32,599 nt of DNA from Eubacteriales bacterium (GTDB lineage: Bacteria; Bacillota; Clostridia; Lachnospirales; Lachnospiraceae): positions 1 through 32,599 of the forward strand of contig JAUNPJ010000046.1 of the NCBI GenBank assembly GCA_030536755.1, given 5' to 3'. Shown one piece after another: positions 15,016 to 22,515 of this stretch; the stretch's first letter is position 1, and each line of letters opens with the position of its first letter. The translations under genes were made by a program, and so were the position numbers. The notes below the pieces were generated by a model. The model ran no database searches. It was not told where the DNA came from and was given only the letters and a program-made list of their open reading frames with translations.

Positions 15016-15879
15016 ATGAAATATTTGATTTTTATGGACGTTTCAGGAGATATCAACATTGAGGCAGCAGGTGCACAGGAACTGAAGTTTATTCCGATGG
15101 AATATTCTCTGGGTGATGAAATGCGTACCTGTGAGGGCATGGAAAATTCGGATCTATTAAAAAAGTTTTATGATGGACAGAGAAATGGTGATCTGACAAA
15201 GACTTCTCAGATTTCTCCGTATCTGTATGAGCAGTACCTGGAGCCATATTTTGAGCAGGGATATTCGGTGCTGTATTTGTGTTTATCCAGCGGGCTTTCT
15301 TCTACTTTCCAGTCTGCATGCATGGCACGTACAGCGCTGAAAGAAAAGTACCCACAGCAGGATTTTTATCCGGTGGACAGCCTGTCGGCAACCGGAGGCA
15401 TGGGCGTGCTGGCAGAGCGTGCACTCAGAAACAAAAACAACGGTATGGATCTTGAGGCAAACTACGAAGATCTCTGTCAGGCAGTCAAACACATCAAACA
15501 CTGGTTCATGGTACAGGATCTGATGTATCTGAAACGCGGAGGCAGAATCAGTGCAGCGACAGCCGTAGTAGGTTCCGCTTTGAATGTGAAGCCTATTTTG
15601 AAAATCGATGAGAAGGGAAAGCTTGAAACATTTGCGAAAAAACGCGGCAACAAGGCAGCCGCAAAAGCACTTCTGGAGAATTTTGCTTCGTCTTACGATG
15701 AAAAGTCTGGGGATGTGATCTATATCGTTGATGCAGATGCACAGGATATGGGCGATTATCTGGAGGCAGAGGTGAAGAAGCTTTATCCCGAAGCAGTTGT
15801 CCGTCGAAGCATGCTGTCTCCGATCATCGGGGCACATACAGGACCGGGTATGGCGGCAATCTGCCATATGGGAAAATAA
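15016..15879 (+). CDS. DegV-family fatty-acid-binding protein
   Basis: A 287-residue DegV/FakB-type protein. The family binds a fatty acid in a deep pocket and presents it to the kinase FakA for phosphorylation and entry into phospholipid synthesis. Features are LCLSSGLSSTFQSA (the Ser-rich ligand-head loop), DSLSATGGMG, and LKRGGRISAATAVVGSALNVKPIL, a very typical stretch. The C-terminus has SPIIGAHTGPG. Length fits the family. No fakA gene is adjacent. The gene has its own promoter, with a GAGGGAG ribosome site before the ATG, and diverges from a TetR regulator that may sense lipids. Confidence 0.9.
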   Translation: MKYLIFMDVSGDINIEAAGAQELKFIPMEYSLGDEMRTCEGMENSDLLKKFYDGQRNGDLTKTSQISPYLYEQYLEPYFEQGYSVLYLCLSSGLSSTFQSACMARTALKEKYPQQDFYPVDSLSATGGMGVLAERALRNKNNGMDLEANYEDLCQAVKHIKHWFMVQDLMYLKRGGRISAATAVVGSALNVKPILKIDEKGKLETFAKKRGNKAAAKALLENFASSYDEKSGDVIYIVDADAQDMGDYLEAEVKKLYPEAVVRRSMLSPIIGAHTGPGMAAICHMGK

Positions 15880-15925
15880 GACGGCTGTTGCTATGTAAGA
15901 TTATAACAAATTGTGTTGTCAATTA

Positions 15926-15967
15926 TTGACCACTTAGTCTATTTACAATATAATGGACTAAGTGGTC
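15926..15967 (+). promoter_or_regulatory. Autoregulatory TetR operator and promoter
   Basis: A perfect 12-bp inverted repeat GACCACTTAGTC (15928-15939) / GACTAAGTGGTC (15956-15967) surrounds a near-perfect promoter. The -35 TTGACC (15926-15931) sits in the left arm, the -10 TATAAT (15949-15954) lies in the 16-bp gap after a 17-bp spacer, and the right arm covers the transcription start. Binding by the TetR protein encoded 20 bases downstream would shut off both it and the antiporter gene. Confidence 0.85.
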
Positions 15968-15986
15968 TATTATTATGGAGGAAAAC

Positions 15987-16592
15987 ATGAAAAAAGAAGA
16001 GAAAACAGAATTGACAAAGAAAAAAATACTCTCTGCCGCAATGGAGGAATTTGGAACGAATGGATACCGGGGAGCATCGCTGAATGCGATCTGTCAGGCA
16101 GGAATTCCCAAGGGGCTGTTGTATCACAATTTTAAAAATAAGGATGCGCTGTATCTTTCCTGTGTGGAATGGTGTTTTCAGGCATTGACAGAGTGTTTGA
16201 GAGAAGCGCAGATTGGAAATGATCTGGAAAAATATATGCAGGTGCGAATGAAATTTTTCAGAGAGCATAAGATGGAAGCCCACATATTTTTTGACGCTGT
16301 CTTGCAGCCTCCCGAGAAACTGTATTCTGAAATCTGTATGCTGAAAAAAGAATTTGATGAATTGAACAGGGAATTATATAGAGAGATGATGAGTTCGCTG
16401 CAGCTGAGAGAGGATGTTTCTTATGAAGATGCGATGCGGTATTTTACAATGCTGCAGGAAATGTTTAATCATTCGTTTAGCTGCCAAAACTATGGAAATA
16501 TGTCATTATCCGATAAAATAGAAATTCATGAGAGAGACTTACCGAAAATATTGGATTTGATGCTGTACGGGATTGCAAGGAGGGATGATTGA
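15987..16592 (+). CDS. TetR-family regulator of the antiporter operon
   Basis: A 201-residue repressor. The N-terminal HTH reads KILSAAMEEFGTNGYRGASLNAICQAGIPKGLLYHNFKNKD, split here by eye into helix 1 (to about residue 20) and the recognition helices. The remaining helices form a ligand and dimer domain with no recognisable ligand class. The ATG at 15987 lies 7 nt after TGGAGG; an upstream ATG would overlap that site. The gene begins just after the symmetric operator at 15926-15967, so it is almost surely autoregulated. Its stop overlaps the antiporter start by one base (TGATG), so the two are translated together. Confidence 0.9.
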   Translation: MKKEEKTELTKKKILSAAMEEFGTNGYRGASLNAICQAGIPKGLLYHNFKNKDALYLSCVEWCFQALTECLREAQIGNDLEKYMQVRMKFFREHKMEAHIFFDAVLQPPEKLYSEICMLKKEFDELNRELYREMMSSLQLREDVSYEDAMRYFTMLQEMFNHSFSCQNYGNMSLSDKIEIHERDLPKILDLMLYGIARRDD

Positions 16593-17812
16593 TGCCGGGG
16601 CTTTTGATTCGTTGGGGAATAGTTGTTGTCATTGCTTTTTTGATTGGAAAAGGAGTTTCGAAATTAAGACTTCCGGCCATACTGGGCTGGTTGATTGCTG
16701 GAATGGTGTTGGGACCTTATGCACTGGGGATACTGCCGGATGAATTGGTGAATGCCGGATGGTATCAGAATATCATTCATGTTCTGGAATGTGCAGTAGG
16801 ATTTATGATTGGAACAGAACTTGTGTGGAAAAAAATCAAAAATTACGGAAAAGCTCTGATTCTGACTACGTTGGCACAGTCCCTGGGAACTTTTCTGCTG
16901 GTATCTGGAGTGTTTTCTGTGATCTTTGTGCTGAGAGACATTCCTGTTTATCTGGCGTTTCTGTTCGGAGGAATTGCACTTGCTACGGCACCGGCACCTG
17001 CGTTGTCTATTGTTCAGGAATTTAAGACGCAGGGGGATGTAACAAAAACATTGATTCCCATGGCTGCTCTTGATGATATGGTGGGAGTGGCAGTCTTTTT
17101 TACGACAGTAGCTGTAGTTTCGCGCCAGATATCGGGAAATGGAATGCCGTTGTATATGATTCCCGTGATGATCGTATTGCCGATTTTGATTGGCATTCTT
17201 ACAGGAGTTCCTGCCGGAAGATTATTGAAAAAAGACAGGACAACGCCGCAGACGATTATGATCTTGATGGGAATGATTACAGTAACTGCATGCATCGGGT
17301 ATTTTTGTAATATGTATTTGATGCCGTCTCCTCTGTTAAACTATATGCTGATGGGAATGGCTTTTTCGGCAACCTTCTCCAATATGGTTACGGAAGAACG
17401 TCTGCAGAGAATTGTTGTTGATTTCAATCCTCTGCTTGGTATTTTTATGATTGTTGTTATATTAAATCTGGGCGCACCGCTTGATTATCATGCGATCCTG
17501 GGTGCTGGCGTGTATACTGTTGTTTATATCGTTGTCCGTGCTTTCGGAAAATATTTTGGAGCACGGCTGGGAGCAAAGGCTACACATATGCCGATAACCG
17601 TACAGAAATATCTTGGTTTTACCCTTTTGCCGCATTCCGGAGTATCTTTGGTATTTACCGGTATAGCAGTTTCTGCCTTAATGGGAACTGCACCGGAATG
17701 TGCAGAGATTATTCAGGGAACAATTGCTGCAGCGGCTGTGATCAATGAAATCATTGCTGTAATTGTTGCAAAGAAGGGATTTGAGTGGGCTGGGGAAATG
17801 CCTGTGCAATAA
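16592..17812 (+). CDS. CPA2-family cation:proton antiporter
   Basis: A 406-residue membrane protein with about 12 hydrophobic segments, of the monovalent cation:proton antiporter-2 type. Key features are LRLPAILGWLIAGMVLGP near the N-terminus, the unwound TAPAP helix (about 132-136) and the paired acidic residues ALDDMVG (Asp161-Asp162), which bind the transported ion. The double Asp suggests electrogenic exchange. There is no C-terminal RCK/TrkA domain, so it belongs to the short form. The ATG at 16592 has AAGGAGG about 9 nt upstream. The linked TetR repressor implies induction by a small molecule, perhaps a toxic compound that perturbs pH or ions. Substrate ion unknown. Confidence 0.86.
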   Translation: MPGLLIRWGIVVVIAFLIGKGVSKLRLPAILGWLIAGMVLGPYALGILPDELVNAGWYQNIIHVLECAVGFMIGTELVWKKIKNYGKALILTTLAQSLGTFLLVSGVFSVIFVLRDIPVYLAFLFGGIALATAPAPALSIVQEFKTQGDVTKTLIPMAALDDMVGVAVFFTTVAVVSRQISGNGMPLYMIPVMIVLPILIGILTGVPAGRLLKKDRTTPQTIMILMGMITVTACIGYFCNMYLMPSPLLNYMLMGMAFSATFSNMVTEERLQRIVVDFNPLLGIFMIVVILNLGAPLDYHAILGAGVYTVVYIVVRAFGKYFGARLGAKATHMPITVQKYLGFTLLPHSGVSLVFTGIAVSALMGTAPECAEIIQGTIAAAAVINEIIAVIVAKKGFEWAGEMPVQ

Positions 17813-17919
17813 ATTTCCAGTGTATAGGTAACAAAAAACCATTATAAATTGAAAACTCCCTGCTCTTATGTTAAAGTAAAAGTGGAAAAACTATAATACA
17901 TGTAGAGGAAAATAAAACT

Positions 17920-19116
17920 ATGGAAAGAAGAGTAGGTACTATTTCAAGAGGAATTCGCTGTCCGATTATTCGAGAGGGGGATAATCTCGAAGAGATCATT
18001 GTGGACAGTGTATTAGGTGCAGCAGAGAGCGAAGGCTTTGCGATTCGTGACCGCGATGTGATTGCGGCAACAGAGTCGATTGTGGCAAGAGCACAGGGAA
18101 ATTATGCGACGATCGACGCGATTGCAAAAGATGTAAAAGAAAAGCTTGGCGGAGAGACGATTGGAGTGATCTTTCCGATTTTATCCAGAAACCGTTTCTC
18201 TATTTGCCTGAAAGGAATTGCAAGAGGAGCGAAAAAGATTGTTCTGATGCTGAGCTATCCAAGTGACGAAGTCGGCAATGAGCTGGTGTCTCTGGATCAG
18301 CTGGATGAGGCCGGAATCAATCCATACAGCGATGTGCTGGATGAAAAACGTTATCGTGAATTATTTGGAGAAAATAAACATCCATTCACAGGGGTCGATT
18401 ACGTTTCTTATTATACGGAAGTCATTGAAAGTCAGGGAGCAGAAGTGGAGATTATTTTCGCAAATAATCCAAGAGAAATTTTAAAATACACGAAAAAGGT
18501 ATTGACCTGTGACATTCATACTCGTGTGAGAACAAAACGGATTTTGAAACAAAGCGGTGCGGAAATCGTGCTTGGAATGGACGATATCCTGACAAGCTCT
18601 GTTGACGGAAGCGGCTGCAATGAGCGTTTTGGACTTCTTGGCTCCAATAAATCTACAGAGGAATCTGTCAAACTGTTCCCGCGGGACTGCAGTGCACTTG
18701 TAGAAGGTGTCCAGAAAAAGATTCTGGAGAAGACGGGAAAACATGTGGAAGTTATGGTATATGGTGACGGCGCATTCAAAGATCCGGTAGGAAAAATATG
18801 GGAGCTTGCGGATCCATGTGTTTCTGTTGCACATACACCGGGCCTGGAAGGCACACCAAATGAATTAAAGTTAAAATATCTTGCAGATAATGATTTCAAA
18901 GAATTGTCTGGAGAAAAGCTGAAAGAAGCAATTTCCAAAAGAATTCTGGAGAAAAAGGAGAATCTGGTAGGCGATATGGTTTCTCAGGGAACAACACCGC
19001 GCCGCCTTACAGACTTGATTGGTTCGCTGTGCGATTTGACGAGTGGTTCCGGAGACAAAGGAACACCGGTTATTTTGGTACAGGGATATTTTGATAATTA
19101 TACATCAGAGAAATAA
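17920..19116 (+). CDS. Coenzyme F420-0:L-glutamate ligase (CofE)-like protein
   Basis: A 398-residue protein. Homologs in Clostridia are annotated as F420-0 gamma-glutamyl ligases, enzymes that add glutamate to the F420 tail using GTP. Visible features are RDRDVIAATESIVARAQGN near residue 45, FPILSRNRF, and YGDGAFKDPVGKIWELADP. It is much longer than archaeal CofE (about 250 residues). Most Firmicutes make no F420, so the true acceptor is probably another carboxylate or peptide. The start at 17920 has AGAGGAAAA upstream and a TATAAT at 17892-17897. It forms a single-gene unit closed by the terminator at 19132. The family call is fair; the biochemical role is unknown. Confidence 0.78.
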   Translation: MERRVGTISRGIRCPIIREGDNLEEIIVDSVLGAAESEGFAIRDRDVIAATESIVARAQGNYATIDAIAKDVKEKLGGETIGVIFPILSRNRFSICLKGIARGAKKIVLMLSYPSDEVGNELVSLDQLDEAGINPYSDVLDEKRYRELFGENKHPFTGVDYVSYYTEVIESQGAEVEIIFANNPREILKYTKKVLTCDIHTRVRTKRILKQSGAEIVLGMDDILTSSVDGSGCNERFGLLGSNKSTEESVKLFPRDCSALVEGVQKKILEKTGKHVEVMVYGDGAFKDPVGKIWELADPCVSVAHTPGLEGTPNELKLKYLADNDFKELSGEKLKEAISKRILEKKENLVGDMVSQGTTPRRLTDLIGSLCDLTSGSGDKGTPVILVQGYFDNYTSEK

Positions 19117-19131
19117 AAGAAAACGGCATAG

Positions 19132-19176
19132 AGAGTCCGAAATTTGTCCTTGCGGCAGATTTTCGGGCTCTTTTTA
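19132..19176 (+). terminator. Terminator of the CofE-like gene
   Basis: AGAG-T-CCGAAA on the left (from 19132) pairs with TTTCGG-G-CTCT on the right (to 19171), followed by TTTTT. The stem has one internal mismatch. It lies 15 bases after the stop codon. Confidence 0.75.
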
Positions 19177-19203
19177 TATGAGAAAAATTATCACTTGAAG
19201 TTA

Positions 19204-19235
19204 TTGACATGAAATTATAGTAAGTGTATACTAAC
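19204..19235 (+). promoter_or_regulatory. Fur-like gene promoter with box 1
   Basis: A perfect -35 TTGACA (19204-19209) and a -10 TATACT (19227-19232) have a 17-bp spacer. Over the -10 lies GTAAGT-GTAT-ACTAAC (19220-19235), an inverted repeat with the same 6-4-6 layout as the box at 19790-19805. This suggests autoregulation by the Fur-like protein. Confidence 0.68.
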
Positions 19236-19257
19236 TACCATAAGATAAAGAAAACAC

Positions 19258-19761
19258 ATGAAGTGGAATGATGGTTTGGAAACGACATTGAGTAAGAAAG
19301 AAGATAGCAGATTAACAGAAGATAAAAATCTGGAAGAATGGAATTATGCTCCCATCGATATGAAAAAGAGTGTGATTCTGGAACGGTTCCGGAAAAATGG
19401 CGGCAGGGTTACAAGGCAGAGAGAACTTCTGATTGATATTATTCTTCAGGAACAGTGTACTTCCTGCAAAGAAATCTATGTTCTTGCTTCCAGAAAAGAT
19501 CCGGGAATCGGAATTGCGACTGTATATCGCATGATCCGGTCGCTGGAAGAACTTGGAGCTTTGAAACGGAAAAATACATATCAGATTTATGAACAGGAAT
19601 ATGAGGAAGTGGAGACATGTATCATACAATTGGAAGATGATTGCGTAGTAAAACTGGACGAAGCATCTTTGAAGCAGATTGTGGAAAAAGGGATGAAGGC
19701 GTGTGGCTGTCTGAACAAAAAGAAAGTCAAGCAGGTTCTGGTCAAAAACAAGGGGCTGTAA
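19258..19761 (+). CDS. Atypical Fur-family transcriptional regulator
   Basis: A 167-residue Fur-superfamily protein. The winged helix is clear: GRVTRQRELLIDIILQEQ, then SCKEIYVLASRKDPGIGIATVYRMI with the recognition helix, and LEELGALKRK. Unlike classic Fur, Zur or PerR there is no HxHxxCxxC metal loop after the wing. The C-terminal half has only scattered Cys (ETC, DDC, ACGC) and few His, so metal sensing, if any, differs. It also carries about 35 extra N-terminal residues. The start at 19258 has only a poor ribosome site; in-frame alternatives are no better. It precedes a DUF2325-DUF3793-flavodoxin operon that bears the same box as its own promoter, so it probably controls an iron or redox response. 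Confidence 0.82.
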   Translation: MKWNDGLETTLSKKEDSRLTEDKNLEEWNYAPIDMKKSVILERFRKNGGRVTRQRELLIDIILQEQCTSCKEIYVLASRKDPGIGIATVYRMIRSLEELGALKRKNTYQIYEQEYEEVETCIIQLEDDCVVKLDEASLKQIVEKGMKACGCLNKKKVKQVLVKNKGL

Positions 19762-19782
19762 TTGAAAGCCCCCTATTTTTTA
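19752..19782 (+). terminator. Terminator overlapping the end of the Fur-like gene
   Basis: GGGGCT (19752-19757) pairs with AGCCCC (19767-19772), followed by CTATTTTTT. The left arm lies in the last codons of the regulator gene. It separates, or attenuates into, the operon that starts at 19821. Confidence 0.72.
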
Positions 19783-19789
19783 AATGATG

Positions 19790-19805
19790 GTTAGTTAAAA
19801 CTAAC
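19790..19805 (+). promoter_or_regulatory. Fur-like box 2 before the DUF2325 operon
   Basis: GTTAGT-TAAA-ACTAAC is a perfect 6-4-6 inverted repeat ending 4 bases before the AGGAGG of the next gene. It shares ACTAAC and GTwAGT with box 1 at 19220-19235. No clear -35/-10 pair is visible between the terminator and this box, so how it controls transcription is uncertain. Confidence 0.65.
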
Positions 19806-19820
19806 AAAAGGAGGTATCGC

Positions 19821-20102
19821 ATGAGCGTAGTGATTATTGGAGGAAACGAATGTATGGTCTGTCAATACGAGAAAATTTGTAAGGACTATGGATGCAAGGC
19901 AAAAGTATTTGCAAAAGAGCGAAGCAGTTTTAAAAAGAAGCTGGGGAATCCGGATCTGATGATTTTGTTTACCAATACGGTATCCCATAAAATGGTCAAC
20001 TGCGCCGTGACAGAAGCAAAGAGAAATAAAATTCAGATTGCCAGAACTCATTCCAGCAGTATTGCTGCACTTACAAGCGTTCTGGAAACATATTGCGGAT
20101 AA
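19821..20102 (+). CDS. DUF2325 domain-containing protein
   Basis: A 93-residue single-domain protein. MSVVIIGGNECMVCQYEKICKD followed by a GCKAKVF segment is the DUF2325 hallmark (hydrophobic strand, GG, then a Cys-containing helix), as is the later DLMILFTNTVSHKMVNCAV. The fold is probably a small Rossmann-like domain, and its function is unknown. A strong AGGAGG site precedes the ATG. It lies directly after box 2 and 15 bases before the DUF3793 gene. The same trio with flavodoxin occurs in many gut Clostridia, which points to metal or redox homeostasis. Confidence 0.83.
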   Translation: MSVVIIGGNECMVCQYEKICKDYGCKAKVFAKERSSFKKKLGNPDLMILFTNTVSHKMVNCAVTEAKRNKIQIARTHSSSIAALTSVLETYCG

Positions 20103-20117
20103 AAGGGAGGAATTGTA

Positions 20118-20669
20118 ATGATGGAAAAGAAGATGATCATACATTGTGCGCCGACGCTTGCCGGTCTCAAAACCGCAAATATGTTTAACTATAAATTTTC
20201 TTCTATTGATACGTTCCTGAATGAACTTCGGGACAGTAATGACAAATTAAACAGGAAAGGAGTTTATGTTGAAGTTTTAAAAATCAAAGAAAATCGTGCT
20301 CTGGTTTATGTTTACAGAAAAAAGAGACTGGAGAATGATCTGAAAAAGCCAGGTGTGAGGGAATTGCTTTGGCAGTACGGATACCAGAGCTGTGAATGGC
20401 AGCATTGCCGGGAGCAGCTGAGAAAACGTTTGAAAGAATATGATTGTTTTCCTCATGAGATCGGCGTTTTTCTGGATTATCCTCTGCTGGATGTGATTGG
20501 TTTTATTGAACAGGGAGGAAAAAATTGTAAATGCTGTGGCGTGTGGAAGGTTTACAGCAATGAATGCGAGACACAGCAGTTGTTTGAGAGATACAGAAAA
20601 TGCACAGAAGTCTACCAGAAGGTTTTTGCGAGGGGAAGAACCCTTGTGCAGCTGACGGTAGCAGCATAA
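20118..20669 (+). CDS. DUF3793 family protein
   Basis: A 183-residue protein. IHCAPTLAGLKTANMFNY near the N-terminus and FPHEIGVFLDYPLLDVIGFIEQ in the second half match the DUF3793 family, as does the C-terminal Cys-rich CKCCGVWKVYSNE segment followed by RYRKCTEVY. Several conserved Cys (in CAP, CKCC and RKC) could bind a metal or be redox active. No membrane segment is visible. Function is unknown, but its stable neighbours (Fur-like, DUF2325, flavodoxin) suggest a part in iron limitation or electron transfer. GGGAGG lies 7 nt before the ATG. Confidence 0.82.
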   Translation: MMEKKMIIHCAPTLAGLKTANMFNYKFSSIDTFLNELRDSNDKLNRKGVYVEVLKIKENRALVYVYRKKRLENDLKKPGVRELLWQYGYQSCEWQHCREQLRKRLKEYDCFPHEIGVFLDYPLLDVIGFIEQGGKNCKCCGVWKVYSNECETQQLFERYRKCTEVYQKVFARGRTLVQLTVAA

Positions 20670-20692
20670 AAGAAAGAAGGACGGTATAAAAA

Positions 20693-21118
20693 ATGAGAAA
20701 AATTGCAGTTGTATATTGGAGCAGCACAGGAAATACAGAGGCTATGGCAAATGCAGTGGCAGAAGGCGCCAAAGCTGCCGGGGCAGAAGTAAGTGTATTT
20801 GAGGCAGCAGAGTTTTCGGCAGAGAAAACAGATGATTTTGAAGCAGTTGCATTCGGATGCCCTGCCATGGGTGATGAAGTTTTGGAAGAGACAGAGTTTG
20901 AACCAATGTTCGAGGAATGTGAAGCGAAGCTTGCCGGAAAGCGAATCGTATTGTTTGGCTCCTATGGATGGGGCGATGGACAGTGGATGCAGGATTGGGA
21001 AGAACGCTGCAGGAATCACAAAGCAGAGCTTGTGGCGGACAGTGTAATCTGTGAAGAAATGCCGGATGATGGAGGATTGGAAAAGTGCCGGGCACTTGGT
21101 AAGACGTTGGCTGTATAA
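20693..21118 (+). CDS. Flavodoxin
   Basis: A 141-residue FMN-binding electron carrier. The phosphate-binding loop is WSSTGNTEAMA (about 9-19), and the ring-binding loops appear at AFGCPAMGDE and FGSYGWGDGQWM, with Trp and Tyr flanking the flavin. Short-chain type by length. Flavodoxin commonly replaces ferredoxin when iron is scarce, which fits a Fur-family regulator two genes upstream. It follows DUF3793 by 23 bases in the same operon. Confidence 0.92.
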   Translation: MRKIAVVYWSSTGNTEAMANAVAEGAKAAGAEVSVFEAAEFSAEKTDDFEAVAFGCPAMGDEVLEETEFEPMFEECEAKLAGKRIVLFGSYGWGDGQWMQDWEERCRNHKAELVADSVICEEMPDDGGLEKCRALGKTLAV

Positions 21119-21138
21119 CAGAAAGTAATAAAAGCAAA

Positions 21139-21172
21139 GGGAGATTGTGGCTTGTATAAGTCACAATCTCCC
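21139..21172 (-). terminator. Hairpin between flavodoxin and malic enzyme
   Basis: A 15-bp stem with one G-U pair (21139-21153 and 21158-21172) has a 4-nt loop. On the minus strand it is followed by TTTGCTTTTATT, so it best serves the malic enzyme operon. On the plus strand the tail is A-rich. Confidence 0.72.
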
Positions 21173-21189
21173 AAATACAAAAAATGAGA

Positions 21190-22362
21190 CTATATTCTTG
21201 CTACTTTACTTTTTACTGCTGCTTTTGCTACTGCTTTTGCTACTGCATCTTTTACTCGCGGGTCAAATGCTGCCGGTAAAATATAGTCTGCATTTAACTC
21301 GCTATCACTTACAAGACCGGCAATTGCATAGGCGGCGGCTATTTTCATTTCGTCATTGATATCCGATGCTCGGACATCCAGAGCTCCTCGGAAAATCCCT
21401 GGAAATGCCAGAACATTATTTACCTGATTTGGGAAATCGCTTCTTCCCGTAGATATAACAGCAGCACCTCCTGCTTTTGCCTCATCCGGAAAGATTTCTG
21501 GTGTTGGGTTTGCACATGCAAAAATAATTGCATCTTTTGCCATTGTGGATACCATTTTTTTTGTCAATGTTCCCGGAGCTGAGACGCCAATAAATACATC
21601 TGCACCTTTGATTACTTCTTCTAAGCTGCCTTTTTCACAGTTTTGATTCGTAATTTCAGCCATTTCTTTTTTAATAGGATTCAGGTCTTTTCTTCCTTTA
21701 TAAATAGCACCAGTTCGATCAGTCATAATGACATTTTTAAGTCCCATACTCATCAAAAGCTTAATGATTGCAATACCAGCTGCACCGGCTCCGCTAGTGA
21801 CAATTTTCACTTCTGTAATTTCTTTTTTTACCAGTTTCAATGCATTGATCAGTCCGGCAAGTGTAATCACTGCTGTTCCATGTTGGTCATCATGAAAAAC
21901 AGGGATATCACAGCGTTTCTTTAACTCTTTTTCAATTTCAAAACATCGAGGTGCACTGATGTCCTCCAAATTCACGCCTCCAAAACTTCCCGCAAGAAGT
22001 GATACTGTTTCTACAATCGTATTTACATCCTTGCTGCGCACACAAAGCGGAATTGCATCTACATCTCCGAATTCTTTAAAAAGGACACATTTGCCTTCCA
22101 TGACTGGCATTCCCGCTTCTGGTCCAATATCGCCAAGTCCCAGAACTGCTGTACCATCCGTCACAACAGCAACCGTGTTCCAGCGTCTTGTCAATTCATA
22201 GCTTTTCGTAATATCTTTTTGAATCTCCAAACAAGGCTGTGCTACTCCGGGAGTATATGCTAGAGAGAGGGCTTCTTTGTTATCAACTGCAGCCCGAGCA
22301 GTCACCTCAAGTTTTCCTTTCCATTCATAATGCTTTTTTAATGATTCTTTTGCATAGTCCAT
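21190..22362 (-). CDS. NAD(P)-dependent malic enzyme, decarboxylating
   Basis: A 390-residue bacterial-type malic enzyme that converts malate to pyruvate and CO2 with reduction of NAD(P). Motifs include SLAYTPGVAQPCLEI, TDGTAVLGLGDIGPEAGMPVMEGK, the metal-binding FHDDQHGTAVI, and the nucleotide-binding SGAGAAGIAI. Length fits the short bacterial class without a phosphotransacetylase domain. I choose the ATG at 22362, which has GGAG 9 nt upstream; an ATG two codons earlier is also possible. It is the last gene of a minus-strand operon after a YfcC-type transporter and a carboxylesterase, so malate or a related C4 acid is probably the end product of that pathway. Confidence 0.93.
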   Translation of the reverse strand: MDYAKESLKKHYEWKGKLEVTARAAVDNKEALSLAYTPGVAQPCLEIQKDITKSYELTRRWNTVAVVTDGTAVLGLGDIGPEAGMPVMEGKCVLFKEFGDVDAIPLCVRSKDVNTIVETVSLLAGSFGGVNLEDISAPRCFEIEKELKKRCDIPVFHDDQHGTAVITLAGLINALKLVKKEITEVKIVTSGAGAAGIAIIKLLMSMGLKNVIMTDRTGAIYKGRKDLNPIKKEMAEITNQNCEKGSLEEVIKGADVFIGVSAPGTLTKKMVSTMAKDAIIFACANPTPEIFPDEAKAGGAAVISTGRSDFPNQVNNVLAFPGIFRGALDVRASDINDEMKIAAAYAIAGLVSDSELNADYILPAAFDPRVKDAVAKAVAKAAVKSKVARI

Positions 22363-22515
22363 CTTCATTTTCTCCATCTTTATCGTGTATTTCATATACC
22401 ATTCTTGTTATGGATTTAAAATTGCAGACCAATTTTTCTCTGAAATTTCTACATCCTGTATATTGTCTCTATGACCAAACTCTATTTTTATCTTTTTATT
22501 TTTCACTGCACTTTA

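Noticed and set aside
20503-21164. Three minus-strand frames of 121-140 codons opposite DUF3793 and flavodoxin.
   Set aside because: Flavodoxin and DUF3793 motifs clearly set the coding strand. The reverse frames have low-complexity composition.
21200-21260. Short tandem repeat of CTTTTGCTACTG units at the malic enzyme 3' end.
   Set aside because: It encodes the Ala/Lys/Val-rich C-terminal helix (AVAKAVAKAAVKS) and is explained as coding repetition.
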